45,368 bases of DNA from Casp-actino8 sp964614655 (GTDB taxonomy: Bacteria > Actinomycetota > Acidimicrobiia > Acidimicrobiales > Ilumatobacteraceae). Of this stretch, positions 8,607 to 16,598 are shown one piece after another. Position numbers and translations under genes: made by a program. How positions within the stretch are numbered: the first letter of the stretch is position 1; the number at the start of each line of letters is the position of its first letter. The notes beneath the pieces were generated by a model. The model worked only from the letters and a program-made list of their open reading frames with translations, made no database searches and was not told the origin of the DNA. Where the stretch lies: the NCBI GenBank assembly GCA_964614655.1, contig CAZTPF010000015.1, positions 1 to 45,368 on the forward strand, read 5' to 3'.

Positions 8607-9710
8607 ATGCGCGACTTCACCGACGACATTCGCGATCTGCAGCGGCGTCTGGGCGAGGCCCACGGCTATCTGCGAGTCGACGAGTTGCGAGCCCGCGTGG
8701 CCGAACTCGAGATCGAAGTGTCACGCCCCGACCTGTGGGACGATCAGGATCGGGCGAAGAAGCTGAACGCCGAGTACGCCGACTCCAAAGGCGACCTCGA
8801 CCAATACGAAGTCCTGTCACGCGACGTCGAGGACGTCGAGGTGCTGCACGAGTTGGCTCGTGAAGTCGACGACGCCAGCCAAGAGCCCGACATCGAAAAC
8901 GGAATCAGCTCGATCGCCCGTCGTCTCGACGGACTCGAGTTGCGCAGTCTCTTCACCGGCGAGCACGACGAGGCCGATTGCATCGTGCACATCAACACCA
9001 AGGACGGTGGTGTCGACGCTCAGGACTGGAGCGAGATCCTGCTGCGTATGTATTCACGCTGGGCCGAACGCCGAGGCTTCGAAGTCGAGGTCGACGACGT
9101 GTCGCCCGGAACCGAGGCCGGCATCATGTCGGCCGAATTCACGATCAAGGGTCGCTACGCCTACGGACTCATGACGTCCGAGCGCGGCACGCATCGTCTG
9201 GTGCGCATCAGCCCGTTCGACAACCAAGGTCGGCGACAGACGAGTTTCTCGGCGGTGCAGGTGTGGCCGGTGATCGACGATCCCGACGTCGAGATCAACG
9301 AAGCCGACATCCGCATGGAGGTCTTCCGTGCGTCAGGTGCCGGCGGTCAGCACGTGAACAAGACGTCCTCGGCCGTGCGCCTCATCCACGAGCCCACTGG
9401 TCTGGTCGCTTCGTCGCAGGAAGAGCGCAGTCAGTTGCAGAACCGCGAGAAGGCGATGAATCGTCTCCGAGCGATGGTCGCGGCGCGGATCGAAGAAGAA
9501 CATCAGGCCGAACTCGATCGCATCGCCGGCAAGCAGGCAACCGTCGGTTGGGGGAGTCAGATTCGTTCCTACGTTCTGCAGCCGTACCAGATGGTGAAGG
9601 ATCTGCGAACCGAGATCGAGACCTCGAGCGTCGAAGCCGTACTCGACGGCGACATCGACGAATTCATGGAGGGTTACCTGCGCTGGCGTCGCGCCGGTGA
9701 CGAATCCTGA
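8607..9710 (+). CDS. prfB: Peptide chain release factor 2
   Basis: A 367-residue class I release factor. The anticodon-like tripeptide SPF (202-204, in RISPFDNQG) identifies RF2, which reads UGA and UAA. GGQ is at 246-248 in ASGAGGQHVNKT and triggers peptidyl-tRNA hydrolysis. The gene is one continuous frame: at GYL (residues 20-22), where many bacteria have a CUU-UGA-C programmed frameshift, the sequence reads CTG CGA G with no stop, so no autoregulatory frameshift is possible here. It follows secA by 3 bp and precedes ftsE by 38 bp. Confidence 0.97.
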   Translation: MRDFTDDIRDLQRRLGEAHGYLRVDELRARVAELEIEVSRPDLWDDQDRAKKLNAEYADSKGDLDQYEVLSRDVEDVEVLHELAREVDDASQEPDIENGISSIARRLDGLELRSLFTGEHDEADCIVHINTKDGGVDAQDWSEILLRMYSRWAERRGFEVEVDDVSPGTEAGIMSAEFTIKGRYAYGLMTSERGTHRLVRISPFDNQGRRQTSFSAVQVWPVIDDPDVEINEADIRMEVFRASGAGGQHVNKTSSAVRLIHEPTGLVASSQEERSQLQNREKAMNRLRAMVAARIEEEHQAELDRIAGKQATVGWGSQIRSYVLQPYQMVKDLRTEIETSSVEAVLDGDIDEFMEGYLRWRRAGDES

Positions 9711-9748
9711 CCGAGTGACACTGGTACCCTCTCGCTCGCAGGACAACC

Positions 9749-10426
9749 ATGATTCGCCTCGAGAACGTCACCAAGTCGTACAGCGCCGACGTCACCGCAC
9801 TGCGTGACGTGTCGTTCGAGATCCCGAAAGGTGAGTTCGTCTTCCTCGTCGGACCGTCGGGTTCGGGCAAGTCGACCCTGCTTCGACTGATGAACCGTCA
9901 GGAGGTTCCCGAGAAGGGCTCGGTGTGGGTCGCTGGCAAGAACATCAACGACCTGCCCGAATCGAAGGTGCCGTTCCTGCGCCGAAGCATGGGCAACATC
10001 TTCCAGGACTACAAGCTGCTCCTTAACAAGACGGTGTTCGAGAACGTGGCCTTCGCGCTCGAGGTGATCGGCCGTCCGCGCCACGTGATCCGCCAGCAGG
10101 TTCCGGCGGTGCTCGAGCTGGTGGGTCTGGCCGACAAGGGCGACCGCTTCCCGCATCAGCTCTCCGGTGGCGAGCAGCAGCGAGTGTCGATCGCCCGCGC
10201 CTTCGTCAATCGTCCCTTGATTCTGCTTGCCGACGAGCCCACCGGAAACCTCGACCCGGCCACCGGCGAGGGAATCATGCGCCTTCTCGATCGCATCAAC
10301 AGCACCGGTACGACCGTGGTCATGGCCACTCACGACACCCGAGTGGTCAACATGATGAGACGCCGCGTGGTGCAGCTCGATCGCGGCATCATCGTGCGCG
10401 ATCAGGAGCGAGGGGTGTACGACTGA
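9749..10426 (+). CDS. ftsE: Cell division ABC ATPase FtsE
   Basis: A 225-residue ABC ATPase. Walker A is GPSGSGKST (35-43), the Q-loop is IFQDYKLL, the signature is LSGGEQQR, Walker B is LILLADEPTG and the H-loop is ATHDTR. FtsE with FtsX regulates cell-wall hydrolases at the division site, and FQDYKLL is characteristic of FtsE within the ABC family. An AGGA site precedes the start. ftsX begins on the last base of its stop codon (TGATG), indicating translational coupling. Confidence 0.97.
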   Translation: MIRLENVTKSYSADVTALRDVSFEIPKGEFVFLVGPSGSGKSTLLRLMNRQEVPEKGSVWVAGKNINDLPESKVPFLRRSMGNIFQDYKLLLNKTVFENVAFALEVIGRPRHVIRQQVPAVLELVGLADKGDRFPHQLSGGEQQRVSIARAFVNRPLILLADEPTGNLDPATGEGIMRLLDRINSTGTTVVMATHDTRVVNMMRRRVVQLDRGIIVRDQERGVYD

Positions 10427-11328
10427 TGCTCGCTCGAATCAGTTACGCGCTCCGCGAAACCTTCGCCAGCCTCCGCCGCAACGTCACTCTCACGGCGGCC
10501 GCCATCGTCACCTCGGCGGTGTCGCTCCTCCTTGTCGGTTCGACGTTCCTCATCCAACGGGCGTTCGACAACCTGTTGACCCGCTGGAAGGGTGACGTCG
10601 AGCTCATCGTCTATCTCCGTTCCGATGCGAGCCCCGAGCAGATTCAGTTGGTCGAGGACGCCTTGCGCTCGCAGCCGTCGGTGATCGACGTCGATCGCCT
10701 GCGCTACCTCGACCAGGCCGAGAGTTATGCCGAAGCCGAGAAGTTGTTCGCCGGCGATCCGGGCACTCTGCGACTTCTCACGCCCGAGAACATTCCTTCG
10801 CAGTTCAAGGTGGTTCCCATCGCCGACGATTCGTCACTCGTGCGCGAACTCGGGGAGCAGTTCCGGCAGTTGGCCGGCGTGAAAGAGGTCGCCTACGCGC
10901 AGGACGTCTTCGACGTCGTCTCTCGTGTGTCGCAGTTCATCCGTGTCGCTACAACAGCGATGTCGATCATCCTGCTCGTCGTGGCGGTCGGACTCATCTG
11001 GAACACCATCCGAACGGCCATGTTCGCTCGACGGCGTGAGATCGAGGTGATGAAGTTGGTGGGGGCCACCAACTGGTTCATTCGGATTCCGTTCATGTTG
11101 GAGGGACTCCTTCAAGGACTGATCGGCGGGGTCCTGGCCTGTGGAGGGCTCTGGGGACTGAACTCGGCGTGGTCGGGTGCCGTCGACGACTTCAACGACA
11201 CCGAACTGGCAGCTCTCGTCGTGTCCGACGGCTACGTGAGCAGCGTGATGCTCATCCTGCTCCTCATCGGTGCCTTGGCCGGCGCCGTGGGTTCCGGTAT
11301 CGCGGCGTCGCGGTTCCTCGACGTCTGA
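10426..11328 (+). CDS. ftsX: Cell division permease-like protein FtsX
   Basis: A 300-residue membrane partner of FtsE with one N-terminal membrane segment (about 23-43), an extracytoplasmic domain of about 120 residues that would contact peptidoglycan hydrolase activators, and three C-terminal membrane segments. RREIEVMKLVGATNWFIR between segments 2 and 3 is the typical FtsX/MacB cytoplasmic coupling region. In many Actinobacteria smpB follows ftsX; here a crotonase follows instead. Confidence 0.96.
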   Translation: MLARISYALRETFASLRRNVTLTAAAIVTSAVSLLLVGSTFLIQRAFDNLLTRWKGDVELIVYLRSDASPEQIQLVEDALRSQPSVIDVDRLRYLDQAESYAEAEKLFAGDPGTLRLLTPENIPSQFKVVPIADDSSLVRELGEQFRQLAGVKEVAYAQDVFDVVSRVSQFIRVATTAMSIILLVVAVGLIWNTIRTAMFARRREIEVMKLVGATNWFIRIPFMLEGLLQGLIGGVLACGGLWGLNSAWSGAVDDFNDTELAALVVSDGYVSSVMLILLLIGALAGAVGSGIAASRFLDV

Positions 11329-11359
11329 CGCCAACCGGCCGATCGTTTAGGGTCGCCTC

Positions 11360-12220
11360 GTGGACTTCCAGGAGATTCTCTATTCCGTCGACGGTCCGGT
11401 CGCGACCATCACGCTGAACCGGCCCGACAAGATGAACGCCTTCACCAACCGGATGCTGAAGGAGATGATCGCAGCCTTCGACGCGACCGACGCCGACGAC
11501 GCGGTGCGAGCGGTGATCGTGACCGGTGCCGGCCGGGCGTTCTGCGCCGGTGCCGATCTGTCGGGAGGCGGCGAGACGTTCGCCAAGGGTGGAAGCGACG
11601 TGGCGGCCAAGTCTGGTGTCGTGCGCGACGGCGGAGGCCTGGTCGCGTTGCGCATCTTCGAGTCGAAGAAGCCGGTGATCGGAGCGATCAACGGGGCCGC
11701 CGTCGGTGTCGGCGTCACCATGACCCTTCCGATGGACATTCGCCTGGCGAGTGACGGCGCCAAGTTCGGCTTCGTCTTCGCCAAACGGGGCATCGTTCCC
11801 GAAGCGGCGAGCAGCTGGTTCCTGCCCCGCTTGGTCGGCATCTCCCAAGCTGCCGAATGGTGCTACACCGGCCGGATCATCGGGGCCGACGAGGCTCTGC
11901 GGGGTCGTCTGGTGCGCAGTGTCCATCCGGCCGGGGAATTGATGGAGACGGCTCGATCGATCGCGCTCGAGATCGCCGACGGAACGGCACCGGTCTCGGT
12001 CGCTCTCACCCGTCAGATGCTCTGGCGCATGCTGGGGGCCGATCATCCGATGGAGGCCCACCGAGTCGACTCGCGTGCGATCAACTCGCGCGGTGCCAGC
12101 GCCGACGCGAGCGAAGGCGTCCTGAGCTTCCTCGAGAAGAGGCCCGCGCAGTTCCCGGTGAAGGTGAGCGAGGGTCTGCCCGACGTCTTCCCCGATTGGC
12201 AGGACCCGCAGTTCTCGTGA
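11360..12220 (+). CDS. Enoyl-CoA hydratase/isomerase family protein
   Basis: A 286-residue crotonase-fold protein with GTG start. N-terminal VATITLNRPDKMNAF, oxyanion-hole segments AFCAGADLSGG and GAINGAAVGVG, and RGIVPEAASSW carrying the usual catalytic Glu are visible. An insertion after the first oxyanion loop (ETFAKGGSD) is seen in the EchA subgroup. It probably acts on a CoA thioester in fatty-acid or aromatic breakdown; the exact substrate is open. Its stop overlaps the GTG start of the truncated haemoglobin by 3 bases. Confidence 0.92.
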   Translation: MDFQEILYSVDGPVATITLNRPDKMNAFTNRMLKEMIAAFDATDADDAVRAVIVTGAGRAFCAGADLSGGGETFAKGGSDVAAKSGVVRDGGGLVALRIFESKKPVIGAINGAAVGVGVTMTLPMDIRLASDGAKFGFVFAKRGIVPEAASSWFLPRLVGISQAAEWCYTGRIIGADEALRGRLVRSVHPAGELMETARSIALEIADGTAPVSVALTRQMLWRMLGADHPMEAHRVDSRAINSRGASADASEGVLSFLEKRPAQFPVKVSEGLPDVFPDWQDPQFS

Positions 12221-12621
12221 TCGACGATCTCTACGATCGAGTCGGAGGGCTTCCTTTCTTCGAGCGTCTGGTCGACGAGTTCTATCGAGGTGTGGTCGAC
12301 GACGAGATCCTGTGGCCTTTGTATCCCGACCAATCCGATCTCGACGGGGCCAAACGGCGACTCGCCCTCTTCCTCGCTCATTACTGGGGTGGGCTCACCA
12401 CGTACTTGGAGGAGCGAGGCCACCCCCGCCTGCGCATGCGACACATGACGTTCACGGTCGGTCCCCTCGAGCGCGACCGGTGGTTGGTGCACATGGCGCG
12501 GGCGGTCGAGTCGGTGTGCCACGACGACGAGATCGCAACCGAGATGATGGCCTACTTCACCAAGGCCGCTGAGCACCTTCGCAACGACACCGGTCTGCCG
12601 ATCTCGGGTCCGAATCGCTGA
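12217..12621 (+). CDS. Truncated haemoglobin, group II (TrHbO type)
   Basis: A 134-residue 2-on-2 globin closely resembling mycobacterial trHbO. Tyr23 (B10), Tyr36 (CD1), proximal His76 in HPRLRMRHMTF, and Trp89 (G8) in ERDRWL are all conserved, as are FYRGVVDDE and YWGG. It would bind oxygen or NO in the cytoplasm and may aid oxygen delivery or NO detoxification. The GTG start at 12217 overlaps the upstream crotonase stop (GTGA), so translation is probably coupled. Full length for the family. Confidence 0.95.
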   Translation: MIDDLYDRVGGLPFFERLVDEFYRGVVDDEILWPLYPDQSDLDGAKRRLALFLAHYWGGLTTYLEERGHPRLRMRHMTFTVGPLERDRWLVHMARAVESVCHDDEIATEMMAYFTKAAEHLRNDTGLPISGPNR

Positions 12622-12634
12622 AGCGAGCGGGAAG

Positions 12635-13489
12635 TCAGCCGAAGACGACCGTTTTTCGGCCGTAGACGAGAACGCGGTGCTCGAGGTGAGCGCGTACCGC
12701 TCTCGCCAACACGATGGTCTCGAGATCGCGACCCTTGCGAGTGAGTTCGGCCACCGAGTCGCGGTGGGTCACGCGTGTGACTTCCTGGTCGAGGATCGGA
12801 CCCTCGTCGAGTTCCTCGGTCACGTAGTGCGCGGTGGCGCCGATGATCTTCACGCCGCGGTCGTGCGCTTGGCGGTAGGGGTTGGCGCCGACGAAAGCGG
12901 GCAGGAACGAATGATGGATGTTGATGATGCGCGAGCGATAGGCGTCCACGACACGCGGCGACAGGATCTGCATGTACCGGGCGAGCACCACCAAGTCGAC
13001 GTCGAGTGACGACAAGGTCTCGAGAACTTGCGTCTCCTGGGCGTCCTTGGCCCCTGTTGTCATGGGAAGGTGGAAGTACGGAACTCCCATGTGTTCGACC
13101 AGGTCGGCATGATCGGGGTGGTTGTCGATCACTCCCACGATCTCGGCCGGCAGTTCGTCGGCTCGCCATCGGGTCAAGAGGTCGAACAGGCAGTGCGGCT
13201 GTTTGCTCGCCATGAGCACCACGCGTGGACGAACATCGGTGAATCGCAGGTCGACCGACATGTCGAAACGCCGGGCGACCGATGAGAAGGCGGAGAGAAT
13301 CTCGTCGCGGGCCAGGCCGAATCCCTCGAGATCGAACTCGACTCGCTGGAAGAACACGCGCTCGACGTCGTCGGTGTGCTGTTCGGCGTGCACGATGTTG
13401 CCGTTGTGCGCAGCGATGAATTCGGCCACCGAGGCGACGACACCGCGTTGATCGGGGCAGGAGAGCAGAAGAACACCGGTACCAGGCAC
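12635..13489 (-). CDS. purU: Formyltetrahydrofolate deformylase
   Basis: A 284-residue PurU, hydrolysing 10-formyl-THF to formate and THF, which balances one-carbon pools and can feed formate to purine synthesis. An N-terminal ACT domain (LLLSCPDQRGVVASVAEFI) is followed by a formyl-transferase domain with NIHHSFLPAF (catalytic Asn and His) and GATAHYVTEELDEGPI (catalytic Asp). Length is typical. It is divergent from the small unknown gene at 13553 with 63 bp between starts, and convergent with the globin gene with 13 bp between stops. Confidence 0.96.
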   Translation of the reverse strand: MPGTGVLLLSCPDQRGVVASVAEFIAAHNGNIVHAEQHTDDVERVFFQRVEFDLEGFGLARDEILSAFSSVARRFDMSVDLRFTDVRPRVVLMASKQPHCLFDLLTRWRADELPAEIVGVIDNHPDHADLVEHMGVPYFHLPMTTGAKDAQETQVLETLSSLDVDLVVLARYMQILSPRVVDAYRSRIINIHHSFLPAFVGANPYRQAHDRGVKIIGATAHYVTEELDEGPILDQEVTRVTHRDSVAELTRKGRDLETIVLARAVRAHLEHRVLVYGRKTVVFG

Positions 13490-13552
13490 CCCGGAAGTCT
13501 GCTGGTTCCGTCCCGATTTCGCACCTCGTCATCGAGCGACGAAACTCGAGGT

Positions 13553-13969
13553 ATGGAAGCGAGCGGAGAGGAACGGTTCCTGCCTCCTCTCGTCATCAGA
13601 TCGGCCGGGACTCTGCTCGACGAAGCGGGCGAGGTGTACCCAGTCGTTCGCCTCGACGCCAACGAACGACCTGATCTGGCCGACCTCGTCGACACGGTGG
13701 AACGTGACGGGGTGGGGGATCTGGCGACCTTCGCCGAGTTGCGTCTCGGTGACGCCGGGCGGCGCTTCGTTCGTCTGATGTCGACCATGACGTCGCCGGT
13801 CGACACCGGATGGTGCGTGGACTTCGCGCTGCCGGGTTTCGAGGACTTGTTGCGTCTGGCCGCCGAGATGGGGGGACTCGTCGTCTCGTTCTTGGTCGAT
13901 GGACGCGATGGCGATCGCTGGCTCGGAGTGAACCTCGATCCCGAGGCCTTGCTTCCCCTACTGACCTGA
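13553..13969 (+). CDS. Hypothetical protein
   Basis: A 138-residue acidic protein that I do not recognise, without signal peptide or membrane segment. It has a central GDAGRRFVRLMSTMTSPVDTGWCVDF stretch split between two alpha/beta-looking halves and a C-terminal LVVSFLVDGRDGDRWLG. ATG 13553 is the first start clear of the divergent purU promoter region. Codon use and strand continuity support a real gene. It ends 8 bp before the convergent methyltransferase stop. Confidence 0.7.
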   Translation: MEASGEERFLPPLVIRSAGTLLDEAGEVYPVVRLDANERPDLADLVDTVERDGVGDLATFAELRLGDAGRRFVRLMSTMTSPVDTGWCVDFALPGFEDLLRLAAEMGGLVVSFLVDGRDGDRWLGVNLDPEALLPLLT

Positions 13970-13977
13970 TTCGGGAC

Positions 13978-14841
13978 TCAGCGGGTCGCCGGGCCGAACA
14001 AGGCGAAACATGCCACGGCCGCAGCGGCGGCGACGTTCAGCGAGTCGACTCTCTCGTTCATCGGGATTCGGACGCGATGACGTACCGCAGTCAGGGTGTC
14101 GTCGGTCAGGCCGTCTCGCTCGGAGCCGAGGATCACCGCCACCTTGGCGGTGGGATCGAGTCGGTCGGCGACGTCGGTGATCGAAGGGGCGTTGGTATCG
14201 GGGGTGAGAGCGCACGTTTCGAAGTCGAGATCATGGAGACGTACGAGCAGTTCGTCGATCGAGCGAAGTCGAGTATAGGGCAGGAGTAGAGACGTGCCCA
14301 TGGAGACGCGCAGGGCGCGTCGGGCGAGCGGATCGGAACTCTCGTGATCGAGGACGAAGGCATCGGCACCGAGGGCGACGGCGCTGCGGACCATGGCACC
14401 GATGTTGGTGGGATTGTCGACCCGTTCGGCGACGACGATGCGACGAGCGTCGACGAGAAGCGAGTCGACGGAAGGAAGGGCCCGGCGCTCGAAGAGCGCG
14501 ATCACGTCGAGTGCGACCCCGAGTCCGGTGAGCATGCGACGGGCTTCGGCGGTCGCCGCGAAGACCTCGATCGACTCGTGAAGACCGAGTGCGACCGAGG
14601 ACGGCCGCGACGCATCGGTCAGTACCGAACGGACCCGGTAGCCGGCCTGCAGGGCCCGCTCGACGACCAGATCGCCTTCGGCCACGAAGAGCCCGGGGTC
14701 GATCCTCTCGAGATCTTCGGGTCGCATCCCGGCCCGGACGCGCTCGGGCACCCGACGTGGGCGCAGCTCGCGCTCTCGGAGGCGAAACGACTGGATACGA
14801 GGATCGTCGGGGGAGTCGACGACGATCAGCGGGCGACTCAT
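13978..14841 (-). CDS. SpoU-family (TrmH-like) RNA 2'-O-methyltransferase
   Basis: A 287-residue SPOUT methyltransferase that would transfer a methyl from SAM to a ribose in rRNA or tRNA. The three family motifs are present: NPTNIGAMVRSA (motif 1), VILGSERDGL (motif 2) and IPMNERVDSLNVAAAAAV (motif 3), forming the trefoil-knot SAM site. The N-terminal third is a substrate-binding region (FVAEGDLVVERAL). Target nucleotide is unknown. It lies 7 bp downstream of menB on the same strand and is probably in its transcript. Confidence 0.94.
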   Translation of the reverse strand: MSRPLIVVDSPDDPRIQSFRLRERELRPRRVPERVRAGMRPEDLERIDPGLFVAEGDLVVERALQAGYRVRSVLTDASRPSSVALGLHESIEVFAATAEARRMLTGLGVALDVIALFERRALPSVDSLLVDARRIVVAERVDNPTNIGAMVRSAVALGADAFVLDHESSDPLARRALRVSMGTSLLLPYTRLRSIDELLVRLHDLDFETCALTPDTNAPSITDVADRLDPTAKVAVILGSERDGLTDDTLTAVRHRVRIPMNERVDSLNVAAAAAVACFALFGPATR

Positions 14842-14848
14842 CGACCGC

Positions 14849-15760
14849 TCAGTAGTACCAGGGGAACGGCGACCAGTCGGGGTCGCGCTTCTCCAGGAAC
14901 GACAACCGTCCTTCTTGAGCCTCGTCGGTCATGTAGGCGAGGCGGGTCGCCTCACCGGCGAACAGCTGTTGGCCCACCAGTCCGTCGTCGATCAGGTTGA
15001 ACGAGAACTTCAGCATGCGTTGGGCCGTGGGACTCTTGCCGTTGATCTCGGCGGCCCACTGAAGAGCCGTCGTTTCGAGTTCGGCGTGCGGTACCACAGC
15101 GTTCACCATGCCCATGCGATGAGCGTCGTCGGCGGAGTATTCGCGGCCGAGGAAGAAGATCTCGCGTGCGAATTTCTGGCCCACCTGCCGAGCGAGATAC
15201 GCCGAACCGAAACCTCCGTCGAAGCTGGCGACGTCGGCATCGGTCTGTTTGAAACGGGCGTGCTCTTGGCTCGCGAGAGTGAGATCCGACACCACGTGCA
15301 GGCTGTGTCCGCCGCCAGCGGCCCAACCCGGAACGACGCAGATGACGACCTTGGGCATGAAGCGAATGAGTCGCTGCACCTCGAGGATGTGGAGACGCCC
15401 GCTCTTGCCGGCGTCGATGGTCTCGGCGGTGTCGCCCTCGGCGTACTTGTAGCCGTCACGTCCACGAATGCGCTGATCACCTCCGCTGCAGAAGGCCCAA
15501 CCGCCGTCCTTCGGTGATGGGCCGTTTCCGGTGAGAATCACACATCCGACGTCGACGGACTGCCGAGCGTGCTCGAGTGCCGTGTAGAGCTCGTCGACCG
15601 TGTGCGGCCGGAACGCGTTGCGAACTTCGGGTCGGTCGAATGCCACTCGCACCGTCCCGTGCTCACGAGCGCGGTGGTAGGTGATGTCGGTGAACGAGAA
15701 GCCGGGGACCTCGTCCCAAGCCGACGGGTCGAAGATGTCCGAAACGGTGCGGGAAGTCAC
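14849..15760 (-). CDS. menB: 1,4-dihydroxy-2-naphthoyl-CoA synthase
   Basis: A 303-residue MenB, which cyclises o-succinylbenzoyl-CoA in menaquinone synthesis. Diagnostic segments are FCSGGDQRIRG, DVASFDGGFGSAYLARQVG and the C-terminal GLVGQQLFAGEATRLAYMTDEAQEG ending in FPWYY. GTG 15760 is used, with AGGCAG a few bases upstream. The start region belongs to the 55-bp sequence repeated on the far side of gap 2; that second copy is an assembly artefact, not a second gene. Menaquinone is the normal respiratory quinone in Actinobacteria. Confidence 0.97.
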   Translation of the reverse strand: MTSRTVSDIFDPSAWDEVPGFSFTDITYHRAREHGTVRVAFDRPEVRNAFRPHTVDELYTALEHARQSVDVGCVILTGNGPSPKDGGWAFCSGGDQRIRGRDGYKYAEGDTAETIDAGKSGRLHILEVQRLIRFMPKVVICVVPGWAAGGGHSLHVVSDLTLASQEHARFKQTDADVASFDGGFGSAYLARQVGQKFAREIFFLGREYSADDAHRMGMVNAVVPHAELETTALQWAAEINGKSPTAQRMLKFSFNLIDDGLVGQQLFAGEATRLAYMTDEAQEGRLSFLEKRDPDWSPFPWYY

Positions 15761-15956
15761 CTGCCTATCGTGCCACGACCGACCCCGACGCCCATGACCC
15801 GNNNNNNNNNNNNNNNNNNNNNNNNNNNNNNNNNNNNNNNNNNNNNNNNNNNNNNNNNNNNNNNNNNNNNNNNNNNNNNNNNNNNNNNNNNNNNNNNNNN
15901 NGTGCGGGAAGTCACCTGCCTATCGTGCCACGACCGACCCCGACGCCCATGACCCG
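15747..15956. other. Artefactual gap 2: identical 55-bp flanks around 100 N
   Basis: Bases 15747-15801 and 15902-15956 are identical over all 55 bp and enclose exactly 100 N (15802-15901). This is what a scaffolder produces when two contigs that overlap by the assembler k-mer (55) are joined with a default gap. The true sequence is probably continuous, so menB and the DUF4389 gene should be about 50 bp apart. Confidence 0.93.
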
Positions 15957-15962
15957 GATGGG

Positions 15963-16514
15963 TCAGAACTTGGGCCGCACGTCGCTCATCAAGAACACAC
16001 AGGCCTGGACATGGGTCATGAAGGCGTGGGTGCGAGCGAGGAAGCGGAACAGCCCACGGGGGTGTTTTCCGGTGATGACGATCGCGAACCACGACAGGAC
16101 CACGCAGATCATCGCGACGACCATGACGACGATCGCCACGATGAGGGTCGGTATGAGCCAGATGAAGCGGAAGAAGTTGGTCAGGCGATTGGCATCCGCC
16201 GAGTATTCGAACTCGAAGTTCGTCGGCTCGCCGTTCGGTTCGGGGCCGATGTTCGGCCATTTGTCGAAGCTCAACCCGTAGTACGCCCAGACTCGCGCCG
16301 CGTAACCGAGGTAGGCGCGCTGCAGGTTCCAGATGCCCTCGTTGCGACGACCCGTGAACAAGATGACGAACCACTGCACGAACGCCAGAACCTGGGCAAG
16401 GACGCGCCATGCGTACTCGATGATGTAGTGCGGAATGTAGAGAATGGCCCGGAAGAAGACGGAGACTCTGCTGCGGGGTTCTGTGAATTCGATCGTGAAC
16501 GTGGGCTTCGACAT
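15963..16514 (-). CDS. DUF4389 membrane protein
   Basis: A 183-residue protein of the DUF4389 family, function unknown. It has a hydrophobic segment near residues 20-55 (FFRAILYIPHYIIEYAWR..FVQWFVILFTGRR) and a second pair near 115-150 (IWLIPTLIVAIVVMVVAMICVVLSWFAIVITGK). The repeated WF-[VA]-I-[LV]-x-TG motif at the end of each block is typical. Start 16514 is chosen for MSKPTFTIEF. It is divergent from the L,D-transpeptidase with an 84-bp spacer and could share a transcript with menB. Confidence 0.88.
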   Translation of the reverse strand: MSKPTFTIEFTEPRSRVSVFFRAILYIPHYIIEYAWRVLAQVLAFVQWFVILFTGRRNEGIWNLQRAYLGYAARVWAYYGLSFDKWPNIGPEPNGEPTNFEFEYSADANRLTNFFRFIWLIPTLIVAIVVMVVAMICVVLSWFAIVITGKHPRGLFRFLARTHAFMTHVQACVFLMSDVRPKF

Positions 16515-16598
16515 GCGAGCAGGGTATGACGAAGGTTCGACCGAGTCGGCGGATGCCGCCAACACCTGCTGCACGAAGGTCGGTACCGTGAAGGTCCT

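Noticed and set aside
15902..15956. A second, truncated menB start after gap 2
   Set aside because: It is an exact copy of the contig end before the gap and is explained by contig overlap.
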